Positions 18,675-28,950 of a stretch of 64,000 nucleotides of DNA are shown in pieces; position 1 is the first letter of the stretch, and every line of letters starts with the position of its first letter. Source of the DNA: Fusicatenibacter saccharivorans (lineage in GTDB: Bacteria; Bacillota; Clostridia; Lachnospirales; Lachnospiraceae); contig NZ_JADNOP010000001.1 in assembly GCF_015557635.1 (NCBI RefSeq), positions 62,001 through 126,000 on the forward strand, read 5' to 3'. Below the pieces are notes generated by a model. It did not search any database. It saw only the letters and a list, made by a program, of their open reading frames with translations, and was not told where the DNA came from. Position numbers and translations under genes: made by a program.

Positions 18675-19028
18675 TTACATAATCTCTTCTTTTTCTACGA
18701 CTTTACCGTCTCTCCAGATTCTCTCCAGATCGTAGAACAGGCGGTTCTCCTCATCAAAGATGTGGATGACAACATCGCCGTAGTCCATCAGAATCCAGTT
18801 TGCGGTCTGATAGCCTTCGATCTGTTTTGGATGTACGCCGGCTTTTCCGAGTACCTCCTCTACGTTGTCTGCCATCGCCTGTACCTGGTTGCGGTTGCTT
18901 CCGCTGGCGATCATGAAATAATCTGCCAGAGTCGAAACATGGGTAATGTCCAGAATGCGGACATCCATTGCTTTTTTATCTTCCAGTGCTTCCAGTGCAA
19001 GTTTTGCAGTCTGTTTTGCTTCGCTCAT
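18675..19028 (-). CDS. rsfS: Ribosomal silencing factor RsfS
   Basis: The 117-residue DUF143/Iojap-family protein carries the typical DVRILDITHVSTLADYFMIASGSNRNQVQAMADNVEE core and GYQTANWILMDYGDVVIHIF. It binds L14 and blocks 30S-50S joining under nutrient stress. The start ATG immediately follows the stop of yqeK, with GGAGGAAG inside the end of that gene, so translation is coupled. The order nadD-yqeK-rsfS is standard in Firmicutes. Confidence 0.97.
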   Translation of the reverse strand: MSEAKQTAKLALEALEDKKAMDVRILDITHVSTLADYFMIASGSNRNQVQAMADNVEEVLGKAGVHPKQIEGYQTANWILMDYGDVVIHIFDEENRLFYDLERIWRDGKVVEKEEIM

Positions 19029-19631
19029 TTATGCTTCCTCCTTTGCCGTCCGTCCCCGGTGCAGTGCCTCATAGAACTGATATGCCTGCTCCGTCATCGG
19101 ATCCATCGTCTTCGGGTTTTCCGACAGATACGCCATACTGTCTTTTAAAATTTCATACATGCATTCGTCGATATCGGTGAATGCCAGCTTCCGAAGGCGG
19201 GTAAGGTGCGGTGCCTTGTTTCGTGCCGGTTCGATATAATCTGCGATATAGATGATCTTCTCCAGCAATGTCATATCTTCTTTTCCTGTCGTATGCCAGA
19301 TGATGGCACTTAAGATCTCCGGATCTTCCACCTTATACTTGTCCTTCGCCAGAAATGCACCGAGCTTGGCATGGATCAAAAACGGATTGTTCCGCTCAAA
19401 CTCAGTGATTTCAATCTTATTTTTCTCACACATGGTGATTTTTTTCTTATTCGGAATGCATTTTGCACAGTCGTGAAGCAGTCCCGCGACACGGGCTTTT
19501 TCGAGATCCTCGCCCCATACCATCGCCATGGATGCTGCGGTAAACATCACACCGAGCGTGTGATGATAGCGGTCTTCATCGACTTCCTTCTGGAGTTTTT
19601 TGTCCAGTTTCCATAAATCGTACTGTTCCAT
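19029..19631 (-). CDS. yqeK: HD-domain bis(5'-nucleosyl)-tetraphosphatase YqeK
   Basis: The 200-residue HD phosphohydrolase shows RYHHTLGVMFTAASMAMVWG, the GLLHDCAKCIP motif carrying the HD pair, and IIWHTTGKEDMTLLEKIIYIADYIEPAR. The family splits Ap4A symmetrically to two ADP. It lies between nadD and rsfS with 12 bases to nadD. No unusual features. Confidence 0.95.
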   Translation of the reverse strand: MEQYDLWKLDKKLQKEVDEDRYHHTLGVMFTAASMAMVWGEDLEKARVAGLLHDCAKCIPNKKKITMCEKNKIEITEFERNNPFLIHAKLGAFLAKDKYKVEDPEILSAIIWHTTGKEDMTLLEKIIYIADYIEPARNKAPHLTRLRKLAFTDIDECMYEILKDSMAYLSENPKTMDPMTEQAYQFYEALHRGRTAKEEA

Positions 19632-19643
19632 CCTGCTCTTCCT

Positions 19644-20264
19644 CTAATCCTGATAGATTTTCTGCTCCTGAATGTAGGAAATCACAGAATCCGGCAGATA
19701 GTATTTCACGGATTTTCCTTCCCGGATCCATTCCCGCAGTTCGTGGGAAGAAACATCCAGATTCGGTGTGTCGAGTTTCAGAAAGGTACCGTGAAGTTTT
19801 TTTGCATTTCGTTCCATACAGGCCAGAAGCTCTTTCTCTTTTGCCCGATCCCTGGTCGCCACAAGGATCTTTGCCGCGGCGCAGATCCGCTCTGGATTTT
19901 TCCACTCATCAAAATAGAACAGGGAATCCGCTCCAATGATAAAGTAAAACTCCGTGCCCGGATGTTCCTTCCGCATCGCCTCAAGCGTCCGATAACTGTA
20001 GGTATAGCCCTCATCTTCCATCTCTTTGGTGCAGAGCACAAAATGCGGATTGGATGCGATGGCACGGCGCACCATCTCGACACGCTGTGCATCCTTTGCC
20101 TGTCCCGCCCGGTTCCGCTTATGTGGCGGATTTCCGGCCGGAAGGAACCAGACTTCATCAAGCCCGAACTGCTCGTACGCCGCCTCGCCAAGGATCAGAT
20201 GACCGATATGAATGGGATCGAAAGTGCCTCCCATAATGCCAATTTTTCTGTTTGTCTTTTCCAT
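19644..20264 (-). CDS. nadD: Nicotinate-nucleotide adenylyltransferase
   Basis: The 206-residue NadD joins ATP and nicotinate mononucleotide to deamido-NAD in NAD synthesis. Motifs: IGIMGGTFDPIHIGHLILGE (the nucleotidyl-transferase HxGH), FLPAGNPPHKR and, near the end, LDVSSHELREWIREG (ISxT-type motif). YYLPDSVISYI closes the protein. GAGG precedes the ATG. Confidence 0.97.
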   Translation of the reverse strand: MEKTNRKIGIMGGTFDPIHIGHLILGEAAYEQFGLDEVWFLPAGNPPHKRNRAGQAKDAQRVEMVRRAIASNPHFVLCTKEMEDEGYTYSYRTLEAMRKEHPGTEFYFIIGADSLFYFDEWKNPERICAAAKILVATRDRAKEKELLACMERNAKKLHGTFLKLDTPNLDVSSHELREWIREGKSVKYYLPDSVISYIQEQKIYQD

Positions 20265-20331
20265 ACGTTTTCCTCAAAAAGCGCCGGAACTGCAGCGGTA
20301 TGCTCCGGTCCCGGCGGTTCTTTCCTGCGGA

Positions 20332-20625
20332 TTATTTCGGAAGCTGAATTTTCTTTTTCTCTTTTTTGCCCTCTTTGTACAGCACGATCTTTTTGCCGAT
20401 CACCTGTACGACCTGGGAATTGGTGCGTTCTGCCAGAACTTCTGCGATCTCTCTTGGATCATCGAGGCAGTTCTGCAGTACATTGATTTTAATCAGTTCT
20501 CTCGCCTCAAGTGCCTCTGCTACAGCAGCGGTATGCTCCGGCGTGATGCTGCTTTTTCCTACCTGCAGGATCGGTTCCATGGTCATGGCAAGGCCTTTCA
20601 GGTATGCTCTCTGCTTGCTGGTCAT
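20332..20625 (-). CDS. yhbY: YhbY/CRM-domain RNA-binding protein
   Basis: The 97-residue protein begins MTSKQRAYLKGLAMTMEPILQVGK and has the GxxG-type loop and LIKINVLQNC of the CRM fold, followed by a basic C-terminus (EGKKEKKKIQLPK). YhbY proteins associate with pre-50S particles. It is placed between obg and nadD, as in other Clostridia. A strong AAGGAGGAG site precedes the start. Confidence 0.95.
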   Translation of the reverse strand: MTSKQRAYLKGLAMTMEPILQVGKSSITPEHTAAVAEALEARELIKINVLQNCLDDPREIAEVLAERTNSQVVQVIGKKIVLYKEGKKEKKKIQLPK

Positions 20626-20653
20626 ACGTCTCCTCCTTCGTTATTTATTCGTT

Positions 20654-22006
<1,353 letters not shown>

Positions 22007-22014
22007 TTATTATT

Positions 22015-22053
22015 AACAAAAACGGCTTCAAACCTCTTAAGATTTGAAGCCGC
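22015..22053 (-). terminator. Terminator after rpmA
   Basis: On the minus strand CGGCTTCAAA / TTTGAAGCCG forms a 10-bp stem around a 10-base loop, followed by T5. It closes the rplU-prp-rpmA unit before obg. Confidence 0.88.
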
Positions 22054-22062
22054 ACCTTTGTC

Positions 22063-22353
22063 TTACTCTTCTGTTGCTACCGGATATACGGAAACCTGTT
22101 TTTTGTCACGTCCTTTTCTTTCGAAAGCTACGCGTCCGTCAACCATAGCGAATAAGGTATCGTCTTTTCCGATTCCTACGTTCACGCCTGGATGAATCTT
22201 GGTTCCACGCTGTCTGTAAAGAATGTTTCCAGCCTTTACAACCTGTCCGTCAGCTCTTTTTGCTCCTAATCTCTTGGACTCGGAATCTCTACCGTTCTTG
22301 GTAGAACCAACTCCTTTTTTATGAGCGAAAATCTGAAGGTTCATATTTAACAT
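22063..22353 (-). CDS. rpmA: 50S ribosomal protein L27 with Prp-cleaved N-terminal extension
   Basis: The 96-residue L27 begins [21 protein letters not shown]. Firmicute L27 is made with a short extension removed by the Prp protease after NLQxF, exposing the A-H-K-K end that reaches the peptidyl-transferase centre. The extension here (MLNMNLQIF) fits that pattern and prp is the adjacent gene. [29 protein letters not shown] is the standard body. AAGGAGGTG precedes the start. Confidence 0.98.
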   Translation of the reverse strand: MLNMNLQIFAHKKGVGSTKNGRDSESKRLGAKRADGQVVKAGNILYRQRGTKIHPGVNVGIGKDDTLFAMVDGRVAFERKGRDKKQVSVYPVATEE

Positions 22354-22357
22354 GGTA

Positions 22358-22678
22358 TTACACCTCCTTGAATGCGATCTCTAAGTATTGTGCTCCATAA
22401 TCGCGGCGGATACTTTCGAGGCCCAGCAAAAGTGATTTTACAAGAAGTGCGGTACTTTCAGAATACCCATTCGGGAATGAAAAATACACGTATCCATCTC
22501 CAGCCTCACTTATAATCAGATCCTCTGTCAATGTTTCCACGGAATTTACGGTGTTTACAATCAATGCGGAGACAGCGGCACAGATGATATCCTGCCCTTC
22601 CTCTGCATAGCCTGCATGACCGTTTGACTCCACGGAGATGTACTCGCCGTCAGACTCTGTTACGGTTATACAAATCAT
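22358..22678 (-). CDS. prp: Ribosomal-processing cysteine protease Prp
   Basis: The 106-residue protease has the family's catalytic pair in [22 protein letters not shown]: His21 and Cys33, matching the spacing of S. aureus Prp. It removes the L27 leader peptide. Its start is five bases after the rplU stop and has only a weak ribosome site, suggesting translational coupling to rplU. The order rplU-prp-rpmA is conserved. Confidence 0.96.
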   Translation of the reverse strand: MICITVTESDGEYISVESNGHAGYAEEGQDIICAAVSALIVNTVNSVETLTEDLIISEAGDGYVYFSFPNGYSESTALLVKSLLLGLESIRRDYGAQYLEIAFKEV

Positions 22679-22683
22679 AAGAC

Positions 22684-22989
22684 TTAAGCGTTGATTTTTT
22701 CAATCTTCACTTCAGTGTACTGCTGTCTGTGACCGTTTTTCTTATGATAACCAGTTTTTCTCTTATACTTGTAAACGATAACTTTTTTGCCTTTACCGTT
22801 TCCAACTACAGATGCGGTTACGGATGCATTTTTAACGTCCTCGCCAACTTTCAGTCCGTCATTGCTTACTGCAAGTACCTGATCAAAAGTTACGGTTTCT
22901 CCAGCTTCAACGCCAAGTTTCTCTACTCGGATAACATCGCCTTCAGCTACCTTGTACTGTTTACCACCTGTTGCAATAATTGCGTACAT
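22684..22989 (-). CDS. rplU: 50S ribosomal protein L21
   Basis: The 101-residue protein starts [18 protein letters not shown] at ATG 22989 with a GGAGGTG site; six upstream codons in frame are part of the leader. [29 protein letters not shown] is the L21 signature near the end. It binds 23S rRNA in the 50S subunit. It heads the rplU-prp-rpmA operon with a clear promoter and structured leader. Confidence 0.98.
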   Translation of the reverse strand: MYAIIATGGKQYKVAEGDVIRVEKLGVEAGETVTFDQVLAVSNDGLKVGEDVKNASVTASVVGNGKGKKVIVYKYKRKTGYHKKNGHRQQYTEVKIEKINA

Positions 22990-23066
22990 ATGGCACCTCC
23001 CTATCAATTACTCGCCAGATTCGGTGGCCTTTCGACTCTTTTACCTCTCTGTGCGGCATACTTCTA
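22990..23066 (-). ncRNA. Candidate L21 ribosomal-protein leader RNA
   Basis: About 77 transcribed bases lie between the rplU promoter and the start codon. They include GCCGCACAGAGAGGTAA and a small hairpin GCCA-CCGAATC-TGGC before the ribosome site. A leader motif is known upstream of this operon in Bacillus (Rfam L21 leader), where it is thought to mediate autoregulation. Assignment here is by position and partial pattern memory only. Confidence 0.5.
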
Positions 23067-23067
23067 C

Positions 23068-23096
23068 AATATATCATCACGTCTGCTGTTTGTCAA
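23068..23096 (-). promoter_or_regulatory. Sigma-A promoter of rplU-prp-rpmA
   Basis: On the minus strand a perfect TTGACA (23096-23091) is followed by exactly 17 bp and TATATT (23073-23068). This is a strong constitutive-type promoter. Confidence 0.85.
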
Positions 23097-23105
23097 TAGT
23101 ATTTT

Positions 23106-23981
23106 TCAGGAAATTGCAGATTTTTTTTCGCATGCAATTGCCAGTGCGCCAGGTCCGATGTGGCAGGCAACGCTTAAGGACAGTGGATGCGCATCGACTT
23201 CAAAATCCGGGAAGGCTTCTTTTACTTCGACAATCCATCCATCGATTACTTCTTTGTCGTTTGCGGTATAGGCAATGTGAAGTCCCATGATGCCGGCTGC
23301 ACGCTCTTTTGCGAAGCGTTTGTCCATATCTTTTTTCATAGCCTTGATCATGGCTTTCTTTGCCTGTTTCACACCGCGCGCTTTTTCAAACGCGTCAAGC
23401 TTCTCTCCCTGGATCGTCAGCACCGGTTTGATATTTAAAACGGTTCCGATCATGGCTGCTGCCGGCGTAACGCGGCCGCCTTTTTTCAGGTATTTTAACG
23501 TATCTACCATAATATAAATACTTGCATCCAGCGCATCCTCTTCCAGAATTGCTTTGATGTCTTTTGCTGCCACGCCGCGGTTTGCCATTTTCTTTGCATC
23601 CAGAACGGACTGCTGCTGCGTAACGGAGATTCTCTGGTTGTTGACAACCTGCACTTTTCCTTCGTAGTCCTCGGACAGCACGGTCGCTGTATCACAGGAG
23701 GCGGAAAGGCCGCTTGACATCGGAATGTAAACAATGTCATCGTACTCTTCGAGAATTTTGTTCCAGAAATCCATCAGATCTCCCGGAGACGGCTGAGATG
23801 TGGAAACAGCCGCATCCTCTGCCAGAATCTCGTAAAACTGTTCCTGTGTCAGGTCGATATCCTCAAACTGGATTTTTCCGCGCATGAAGAAAGGCATCGG
23901 AAGGACAAAAACGCCCAGCTCTTTCGCCTGACTCTGTGTAATACCGCTGTTGCTGTCGGTAGCAATAGCTGTTCTTGCCAT
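23106..23981 (-). CDS. DegV-family fatty-acid-binding protein
   Basis: The 291-residue DegV protein shows IATDSNSGITQSQAKELGVFVLPMPF, the STSQPSPGDLMDFW motif that contacts the fatty-acid head group, and YIPMSSGLSASCDTA. LKYLKKGGRVTPAAAMIGTVLNIKPVL is also typical. FakB-type DegV proteins present exogenous fatty acids to the kinase FakA; no fakA gene is adjacent. The last residues run to within 10 bases of the rplU -35 box. Ribosome site weak (GCAGGAATAAGAAC). Confidence 0.92.
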   Translation of the reverse strand: MARTAIATDSNSGITQSQAKELGVFVLPMPFFMRGKIQFEDIDLTQEQFYEILAEDAAVSTSQPSPGDLMDFWNKILEEYDDIVYIPMSSGLSASCDTATVLSEDYEGKVQVVNNQRISVTQQQSVLDAKKMANRGVAAKDIKAILEEDALDASIYIMVDTLKYLKKGGRVTPAAAMIGTVLNIKPVLTIQGEKLDAFEKARGVKQAKKAMIKAMKKDMDKRFAKERAAGIMGLHIAYTANDKEVIDGWIVEVKEAFPDFEVDAHPLSLSVACHIGPGALAIACEKKSAIS

Positions 23982-24138
23982 AGTTCTTATTCCTGCTGTC
24001 TCTTTTTCAGAGAAACAGCTTTTCCTTTCTGTAATATCGTGTAACGCCTGATTTGCTGTTATTCTATCATAAATCGTACCTGTTTTCTACCCGGCTTGGA
24101 CATTTCTGCAAAATTGCCCAAACAGCTTTTGATTCTTT

Positions 24139-25155
24139 TTACATCATACCAATACCAAGGAAAAACAGTCCGCCAAGGATCAGCAGAATGGTCGGAATTA
24201 CGATTTTTGCAATGGTCTTTTTTCTTCTCTCCTTCGGGAAAAATCCTTCTCTTTTTGTCTGCTGATACATCAGAAGACGGCTTCCCATATAAAGACCGAT
24301 CGGCATCAGCGCCGCTTCGATCAGATACATGCCGATGTACGTTTCCGTTGCGTATCCGCTGCCTGCTGCTGCGTTCCCCTGCGAGAACATATAGAGAAAG
24401 CTTGCCGCAATGCTCGCCACAATCGTCGATGCGTTATGGACGAAATGGAACAGCGAGCTGTAAAACATGTTGTCGGTCTTCATCCGCACATACGAGAGAA
24501 CGATTCCCATCATCATCATCGGAAGAAAACGGACGATGCTCATGTGGAAAGCGCCAAAATAAACGCCCATCAGAAGCAGCATCACCCATTTCTTTTTGAT
24601 TCCGCGCAGACTGTACTGCAGAAGACCGCGGTGCAGTGCTTCTTCACAGATGGCCGGTGTCAGCGCAACGACAAGCAGCTCGCCGAAATAGGAAAGGCCC
24701 GCCATACTGCTGTCCATGGATTCCGAGAGGCTTGCGTATTCCTGCGGGAAAATCCATTCCATCAGAAGGAAAAGGGCAAGCACACCGCGGTACGTCACAT
24801 ACCACATCAGAATGGTTCCGAGGATTCCGGCTCCATCCGGCTTTTTTAATGGGAACACTTCTTTTAACGGAATATGAAGTGCCCGTACGACGAGAATGGA
24901 TCCGATCAGGAATACAATGATCTCGTCCAGCGCATTTCCATACATCCCGCCTGCAAAAACCAGCGGGATTCCGGCGAGATTAAAAAGAACCATCAGAAAG
25001 GCAAACACCAGCAGGCCCTGCCATGGTTTCAGTATCTTTTCTTTTTCCGCCGGATGCTGCCGTTTTGCCGGCATCCGGTTTCGAAAGGGTTCGTAAAGAT
25101 ATGGGGTATCATTTTCATTGAGGTGAATCGGTTTCTTTTGTGGTTCCATATTCAT
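24139..25155 (-). CDS. CPBP-family intramembrane glutamic endopeptidase
   Basis: The 338-residue protein has a basic N-terminal cytoplasmic region (1-45) and about eight membrane segments. The CAAX/CPBP motifs are visible: AICEEALHRGLLQYSLRG (EExxxR), FGAFHMSIVRFLPMMMMG (FxxxH) and SSLFHFVHNAS (HxxxN/H). Such proteases act inside the membrane in prenyl-protein processing, bacteriocin immunity or signalling; the substrate is unknown. It follows the RNase E/G gene closely (21 bases) and may be its operon partner. Confidence 0.9.
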   Translation of the reverse strand: MNMEPQKKPIHLNENDTPYLYEPFRNRMPAKRQHPAEKEKILKPWQGLLVFAFLMVLFNLAGIPLVFAGGMYGNALDEIIVFLIGSILVVRALHIPLKEVFPLKKPDGAGILGTILMWYVTYRGVLALFLLMEWIFPQEYASLSESMDSSMAGLSYFGELLVVALTPAICEEALHRGLLQYSLRGIKKKWVMLLLMGVYFGAFHMSIVRFLPMMMMGIVLSYVRMKTDNMFYSSLFHFVHNASTIVASIAASFLYMFSQGNAAAGSGYATETYIGMYLIEAALMPIGLYMGSRLLMYQQTKREGFFPKERRKKTIAKIVIPTILLILGGLFFLGIGMM

Positions 25156-25176
25156 TCCTCCTTTGTAAGGTTACCG

Positions 25177-26376
25177 TCATTTCATCTGTTCTGCCAGCGG
25201 CCGGCGGATTTTCTTTCTCGTCAGTTCCACGAGATGAAGCGCCGTCATATCCACAACTTTAGTCGGAACGGGATCTTCCCGCACAAGACCCTGCAGGAAG
25301 CCGAGAAGGCGCTCCTCCTGCTCTTTTTCCGGCATGTTGATAAAGTCAACCAGGATCAGACCGGAAATCCCGCGCAGGCGGATCTGGCGGGCGATTTCGC
25401 GGGCTGCCTCCTGGTTTACGCTGTACAGAAACGTATTTTTACGTCCGCCGAGCTGCTTTCCGCTGTTCACATCAATCGCGGTCAGCGCTTCGGTCGGTTC
25501 GATCACGAGGAATCCGCCGGAAGGCAGATCCACACGTTTGTCGAGTGCCTGTTTTACGTGATATTCGAGATTTTCTTTCTTTGCCAGCGTGGTAAGCTGA
25601 TCCTCATACCAGGTCAGGCGGCAGTCGTGAAAATCATGGCGCTCCAGATATTCTCTGCAGATCTCATACGTTTCTCTGTCGTCTGTCACAAGTTCTGAAA
25701 CCGACGGTGCATACCGTTTGACGAGCTCCGGCACGGCATCCGATGCCTGATACAGGCAGGAGTACAGGCTCCGCATCGTTCCATACTGGACAATCCGCGC
25801 GAGTTTTTCGGACAGCTCGAGATATTCCTGCCGGATCTCTTCTTCCGAAGCATCAGCGGATGCGGTGCGGAAGATCACGCCAAACGGAAGGCTTCCGCCG
25901 GAAAGCTCTGGAAAGATCCGGCTTCCCAGTTCTTTTAACCGTTTTTTCTGCTCCGGCAGAAGGCGTCCTGAGCATGAGATTTCCGGCTTTCCATAATAGA
26001 GCGCCAGGGCACTTCCCGAAAGAGAAAGTTCTGCTGTCGCCGACGGAAGCTTCGTTTTCTGCGCTTCCCGCTGGATCTGCACGACGATTTCATCCCCGAC
26101 ATGCAGTTCCGTTCCCGGTGCTTTTTTCAGAAGATACCCTTCTTTTACACGGGACAGATCAAGAAAACAGCTCTGCTGCTCCGCAAACGAGACAAATGCC
26201 CCGCGAATCCCGGGCGCCAGTTTTTCCACCCGGCCGACATAGATATTGCCAAGCAGCGTTTCCTTCTCCCTGCAGAGGGCCGTCAGTTCGACCGGTCTTT
26301 CTCCTTCCGCCAGCGTGTGTACCAGGTAATCTTTTCCCTCCCACGGCAGATGGGCAATGACAACTCGTTTACTCAA
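25177..26376 (-). CDS. rng: Ribonuclease E/G family protein
   Basis: The 399-residue protein has an S1-like region (GNIYVGRVEKLAPGIRGAFVSF, 43-64) and the RNase E/G catalytic core, with metal-binding Asp in ALTAIDVNSGK and SGLILVDFINM. It lacks the RNase E C-terminal scaffold, so it is closer to RNase G, expected in 5'-end-dependent cleavage of rRNA or mRNA. The likely start is TTG at 26376 with AGGAGA five bases upstream; this TTG overlaps the stop of the preceding gene. The C-terminal zinc-link Cys motif of RNase E is not seen. The neighbours are TIGR03960/TIGR03936 genes, a classic clostridial trio. Confidence 0.93.
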   Translation of the reverse strand: MSKRVVIAHLPWEGKDYLVHTLAEGERPVELTALCREKETLLGNIYVGRVEKLAPGIRGAFVSFAEQQSCFLDLSRVKEGYLLKKAPGTELHVGDEIVVQIQREAQKTKLPSATAELSLSGSALALYYGKPEISCSGRLLPEQKKRLKELGSRIFPELSGGSLPFGVIFRTASADASEEEIRQEYLELSEKLARIVQYGTMRSLYSCLYQASDAVPELVKRYAPSVSELVTDDRETYEICREYLERHDFHDCRLTWYEDQLTTLAKKENLEYHVKQALDKRVDLPSGGFLVIEPTEALTAIDVNSGKQLGGRKNTFLYSVNQEAAREIARQIRLRGISGLILVDFINMPEKEQEERLLGFLQGLVREDPVPTKVVDMTALHLVELTRKKIRRPLAEQMK

Positions 26377-27076
26377 CTTCTTCTCCTAATGCTTCCAGCG
26401 GAACCAGCTTTCGCTCTTCTTCCGTTCCGATGTCTGCGTAAACTTCCTCGCGCAGAATCGTGTATGCAAACGGCGGCAGTTCAACCCCGCACCATTTGCA
26501 GAACGCTTCCATCACGAGCTCAGGTTTCAGGTTCGAAACACTTCCGGTGGAGAGCTGCATCCAGACACCGCTTTTCTTTGCTTTCATATCGTAAATCCAT
26601 GGGCGGATATCGGTCAGCTTTTCGCTTCGTTTTGTCTTTCGCATGATCTCAATCTGCGGAAGTGCGAAAAACTCCGGCACTTTCGTTTCCAGATTGATCT
26701 CCGGCATTTTTCCCTCACGGAACTGCACGAGATAATCGGCTCCTGCTACGAGAGACATTGCCTTGCTTGCTTTTCCATCCGGCACATGGCGGGCGGAAAG
26801 CACTTCCATTCCCTCAACCATCGTCGCATTCAGACGTTTTACAATCTCGTCGGTTTTCATATCTTCCGCGAGCACCATATCGAAATATTCACCGGTGCTG
26901 CTGATGCCGACACCGAGCGGAGAAGCAAACGACAGCAGCATGTGCGGGCTGAAGCCCTCGGAATAAGCGATCGGAAGTTCTGCACGGCGGATTGCTTTCT
27001 GGAAGTAACGCATCACATCCAGATGACCCACAAATTTCATCACACCTGTTTTGGCAAACTTAATTCTGATTTTCAT
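26369..27076 (-). CDS. TIGR03936 family radical SAM-associated protein (DUF2344)
   Basis: The 235-residue protein starts at ATG 27076 (GGAGG eight bases upstream). Its opening MKIRIKFAKTGVMKFVGHLDVMRYFQKAIRRAELPIAYSEGF and ISSTGEYFDMVLAE are typical of DUF2344. It is always encoded beside, or fused to, a TIGR03960 B12-binding radical SAM enzyme and is presumed to work with it, possibly in RNA modification (inference from the family). It overlaps the upstream gene by 17 bases and the downstream RNase gene by eight, giving a tightly coupled trio. Confidence 0.93.
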   Translation of the reverse strand: MKIRIKFAKTGVMKFVGHLDVMRYFQKAIRRAELPIAYSEGFSPHMLLSFASPLGVGISSTGEYFDMVLAEDMKTDEIVKRLNATMVEGMEVLSARHVPDGKASKAMSLVAGADYLVQFREGKMPEINLETKVPEFFALPQIEIMRKTKRSEKLTDIRPWIYDMKAKKSGVWMQLSTGSVSNLKPELVMEAFCKWCGVELPPFAYTILREEVYADIGTEEERKLVPLEALGEEVE

Positions 27077-28925
27077 AGCAGACACCTCCTCCGAATGATT
27101 TTGCTCCGCAGCCGGAACACTGCATCTTACAGTTCGGGGTAACGGTTTCTTTCTGTGCCCGCTCCCATTCGCGGATCAGGAATTTTTTCGTCACGCCGAT
27201 ATCAAGGAAATCCCACGGAAGGATCTCATCGGTGCTGCGCTTACGGCAGGCATAGAACGAAACGTCAATGCCGGTCTCTGCAAACGCTTCTTCCCAGGCA
27301 TCTTTCCGGAAATACTCGGACCAGGCATCGAAAATAGCACCTTTTCGGTACGCTTTTTCGATAACTTCGGCACATTTCCGATCGCCGCGTGCAAGGAATC
27401 CCTCCAGAAGGGAAATATCTGCCTCATGATAAATGTAACGGATGCTCTTCTGATTCAGCTGTGCGCGGACCTCTGCCTTTACAATCGCCGCTTTGTCAAG
27501 AAACTCCCTCTCCGTGTTCATCGGTGCCCACTGGAACGGGGTGAACGGCTTTGGAATAAAGAACGAGGAGCTTGCCGTAATCTGGCATTTTCCGTTTCTC
27601 TGATCTTTCGGAATCTCATAGTAACGCTCTGCGATCTTTTCCGCCAGATGCGCAATTCCTTTGATATCATCCTCGGTCTCGGTCGGAAGGCCCAGCATGA
27701 AGTACAGTTTTACTTTATTCCAGCCGCCCTCAAACGCTTTTCCGGCTCCGTCGAGAATGACTTCCTCGGTCAGACCTTTATTAATAACATTCCGCATCCG
27801 CTGGCTTCCCGCCTCCGGTGCGAAGGTCAGGCTGCTCTTTTTGATATCCTGTACCTTGCTCATAACATCAAGGGAAAATGCGTCGATTCGAAGAGATGGA
27901 AGGGAAATATTGACACCTTTTTCCGGGCAGCTGTCGATCAGATAGTTGACAAGCTCCGGAAGATGGCTGTAATCACTCGAGCTCAAAGAACTCAACGAAA
28001 TCTCATCGTGGCCGGTATTGCGCAGCATATGGGTCGCAAGTTCTTTTAACTTCTCCACATCGCGCTCTCTTGTCGGACGGTACACCATACCCGCCTGGCA
28101 GAAACGGCAGCCGCGGATACAGCCGCGCTGGATCTCCAGAACGACACGGTCCTGTGTTGCCTTGATAAACGGCACGACCGGTTTCTCCGGATACGTTGCC
28201 TCGGTCATATCCATGACAAGCTGTTTTTTGATCTTTTCCGGCGCTTCCGGGATGGACGGCGTAAAGGCTGCAACGGTTCCGTCCTCGTGGTACGTTACTT
28301 CATAGAACTGCGGTACGTAAATGCCCGGGATCTGGCATGCCTTTTTCAGAAAATCCAGACGGGTTCCGCCGTTCTTTTTATTTTCCAGATACGTGTCGAA
28401 AAGCTGGTCGTACACAACCTCACCCTCTCCGATGTAAAACAGATCGAAGAACGGAGCGATCGGCTCCGGGTTGTACGTACACGGGCCGCCGCCGATGACG
28501 ATCGGGTCCTCGTCGGTACGCTCCACCGCATGCAGCGGGATTCCGGCAAGGTCGAGCGCCTGCAGAACGTTTGTATAACACATCTCATACTGCAGGGTGA
28601 TGAACAGGAAATCTTCGTTTTTCACCGGCTCCTGGGATTCCAGACCGAACAGCGGAATGTTCTGTTCACGCATCACGCGGTCCAGATCCGGCCATGGGGA
28701 ATAAACTCGCTCGCACCACATGTCCTCGCGTTTGTTGAACATATCGTACAGGATCTGGATGCCAAGATGGGACATACCAATCTCATACACATCCGGGAAC
28801 AGGAATGCGCCGCGCAGGGCTACTTTCTCTTTGTCTTTTACGACACTGTTGAATTCATTTCCAATGTATCGCGCAGGCTGCTCAATCTGGAGCAGCACTT
28901 CTTCTGGCAATGCTAATTTTCTCAT
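27060..28925 (-). CDS. TIGR03960 family B12-binding-type radical SAM protein
   Basis: The 621-residue protein has an N-terminal B12-binding-like domain (ALRGAFLFPDVYEIGMSHLGIQILYDMFN) and a radical SAM core whose cluster motif is EIQRGCIRGCRFCQAG (Cys-x3-Cys-x2-Cys). SLSSLSSSDYSHLPELVNYL and LTFAPEAGSQRMRNVINKG are family signatures. The C-terminus ends with CSGCGAKSFGGG, a possible extra metal site. It is co-translated with the DUF2344 partner. The reaction is unknown. Confidence 0.94.
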   Translation of the reverse strand: MRKLALPEEVLLQIEQPARYIGNEFNSVVKDKEKVALRGAFLFPDVYEIGMSHLGIQILYDMFNKREDMWCERVYSPWPDLDRVMREQNIPLFGLESQEPVKNEDFLFITLQYEMCYTNVLQALDLAGIPLHAVERTDEDPIVIGGGPCTYNPEPIAPFFDLFYIGEGEVVYDQLFDTYLENKKNGGTRLDFLKKACQIPGIYVPQFYEVTYHEDGTVAAFTPSIPEAPEKIKKQLVMDMTEATYPEKPVVPFIKATQDRVVLEIQRGCIRGCRFCQAGMVYRPTRERDVEKLKELATHMLRNTGHDEISLSSLSSSDYSHLPELVNYLIDSCPEKGVNISLPSLRIDAFSLDVMSKVQDIKKSSLTFAPEAGSQRMRNVINKGLTEEVILDGAGKAFEGGWNKVKLYFMLGLPTETEDDIKGIAHLAEKIAERYYEIPKDQRNGKCQITASSSFFIPKPFTPFQWAPMNTEREFLDKAAIVKAEVRAQLNQKSIRYIYHEADISLLEGFLARGDRKCAEVIEKAYRKGAIFDAWSEYFRKDAWEEAFAETGIDVSFYACRKRSTDEILPWDFLDIGVTKKFLIREWERAQKETVTPNCKMQCSGCGAKSFGGGVCYENQN

Positions 28926-28950
28926 GCAATTCTCTCACTTGTTCTTATTT

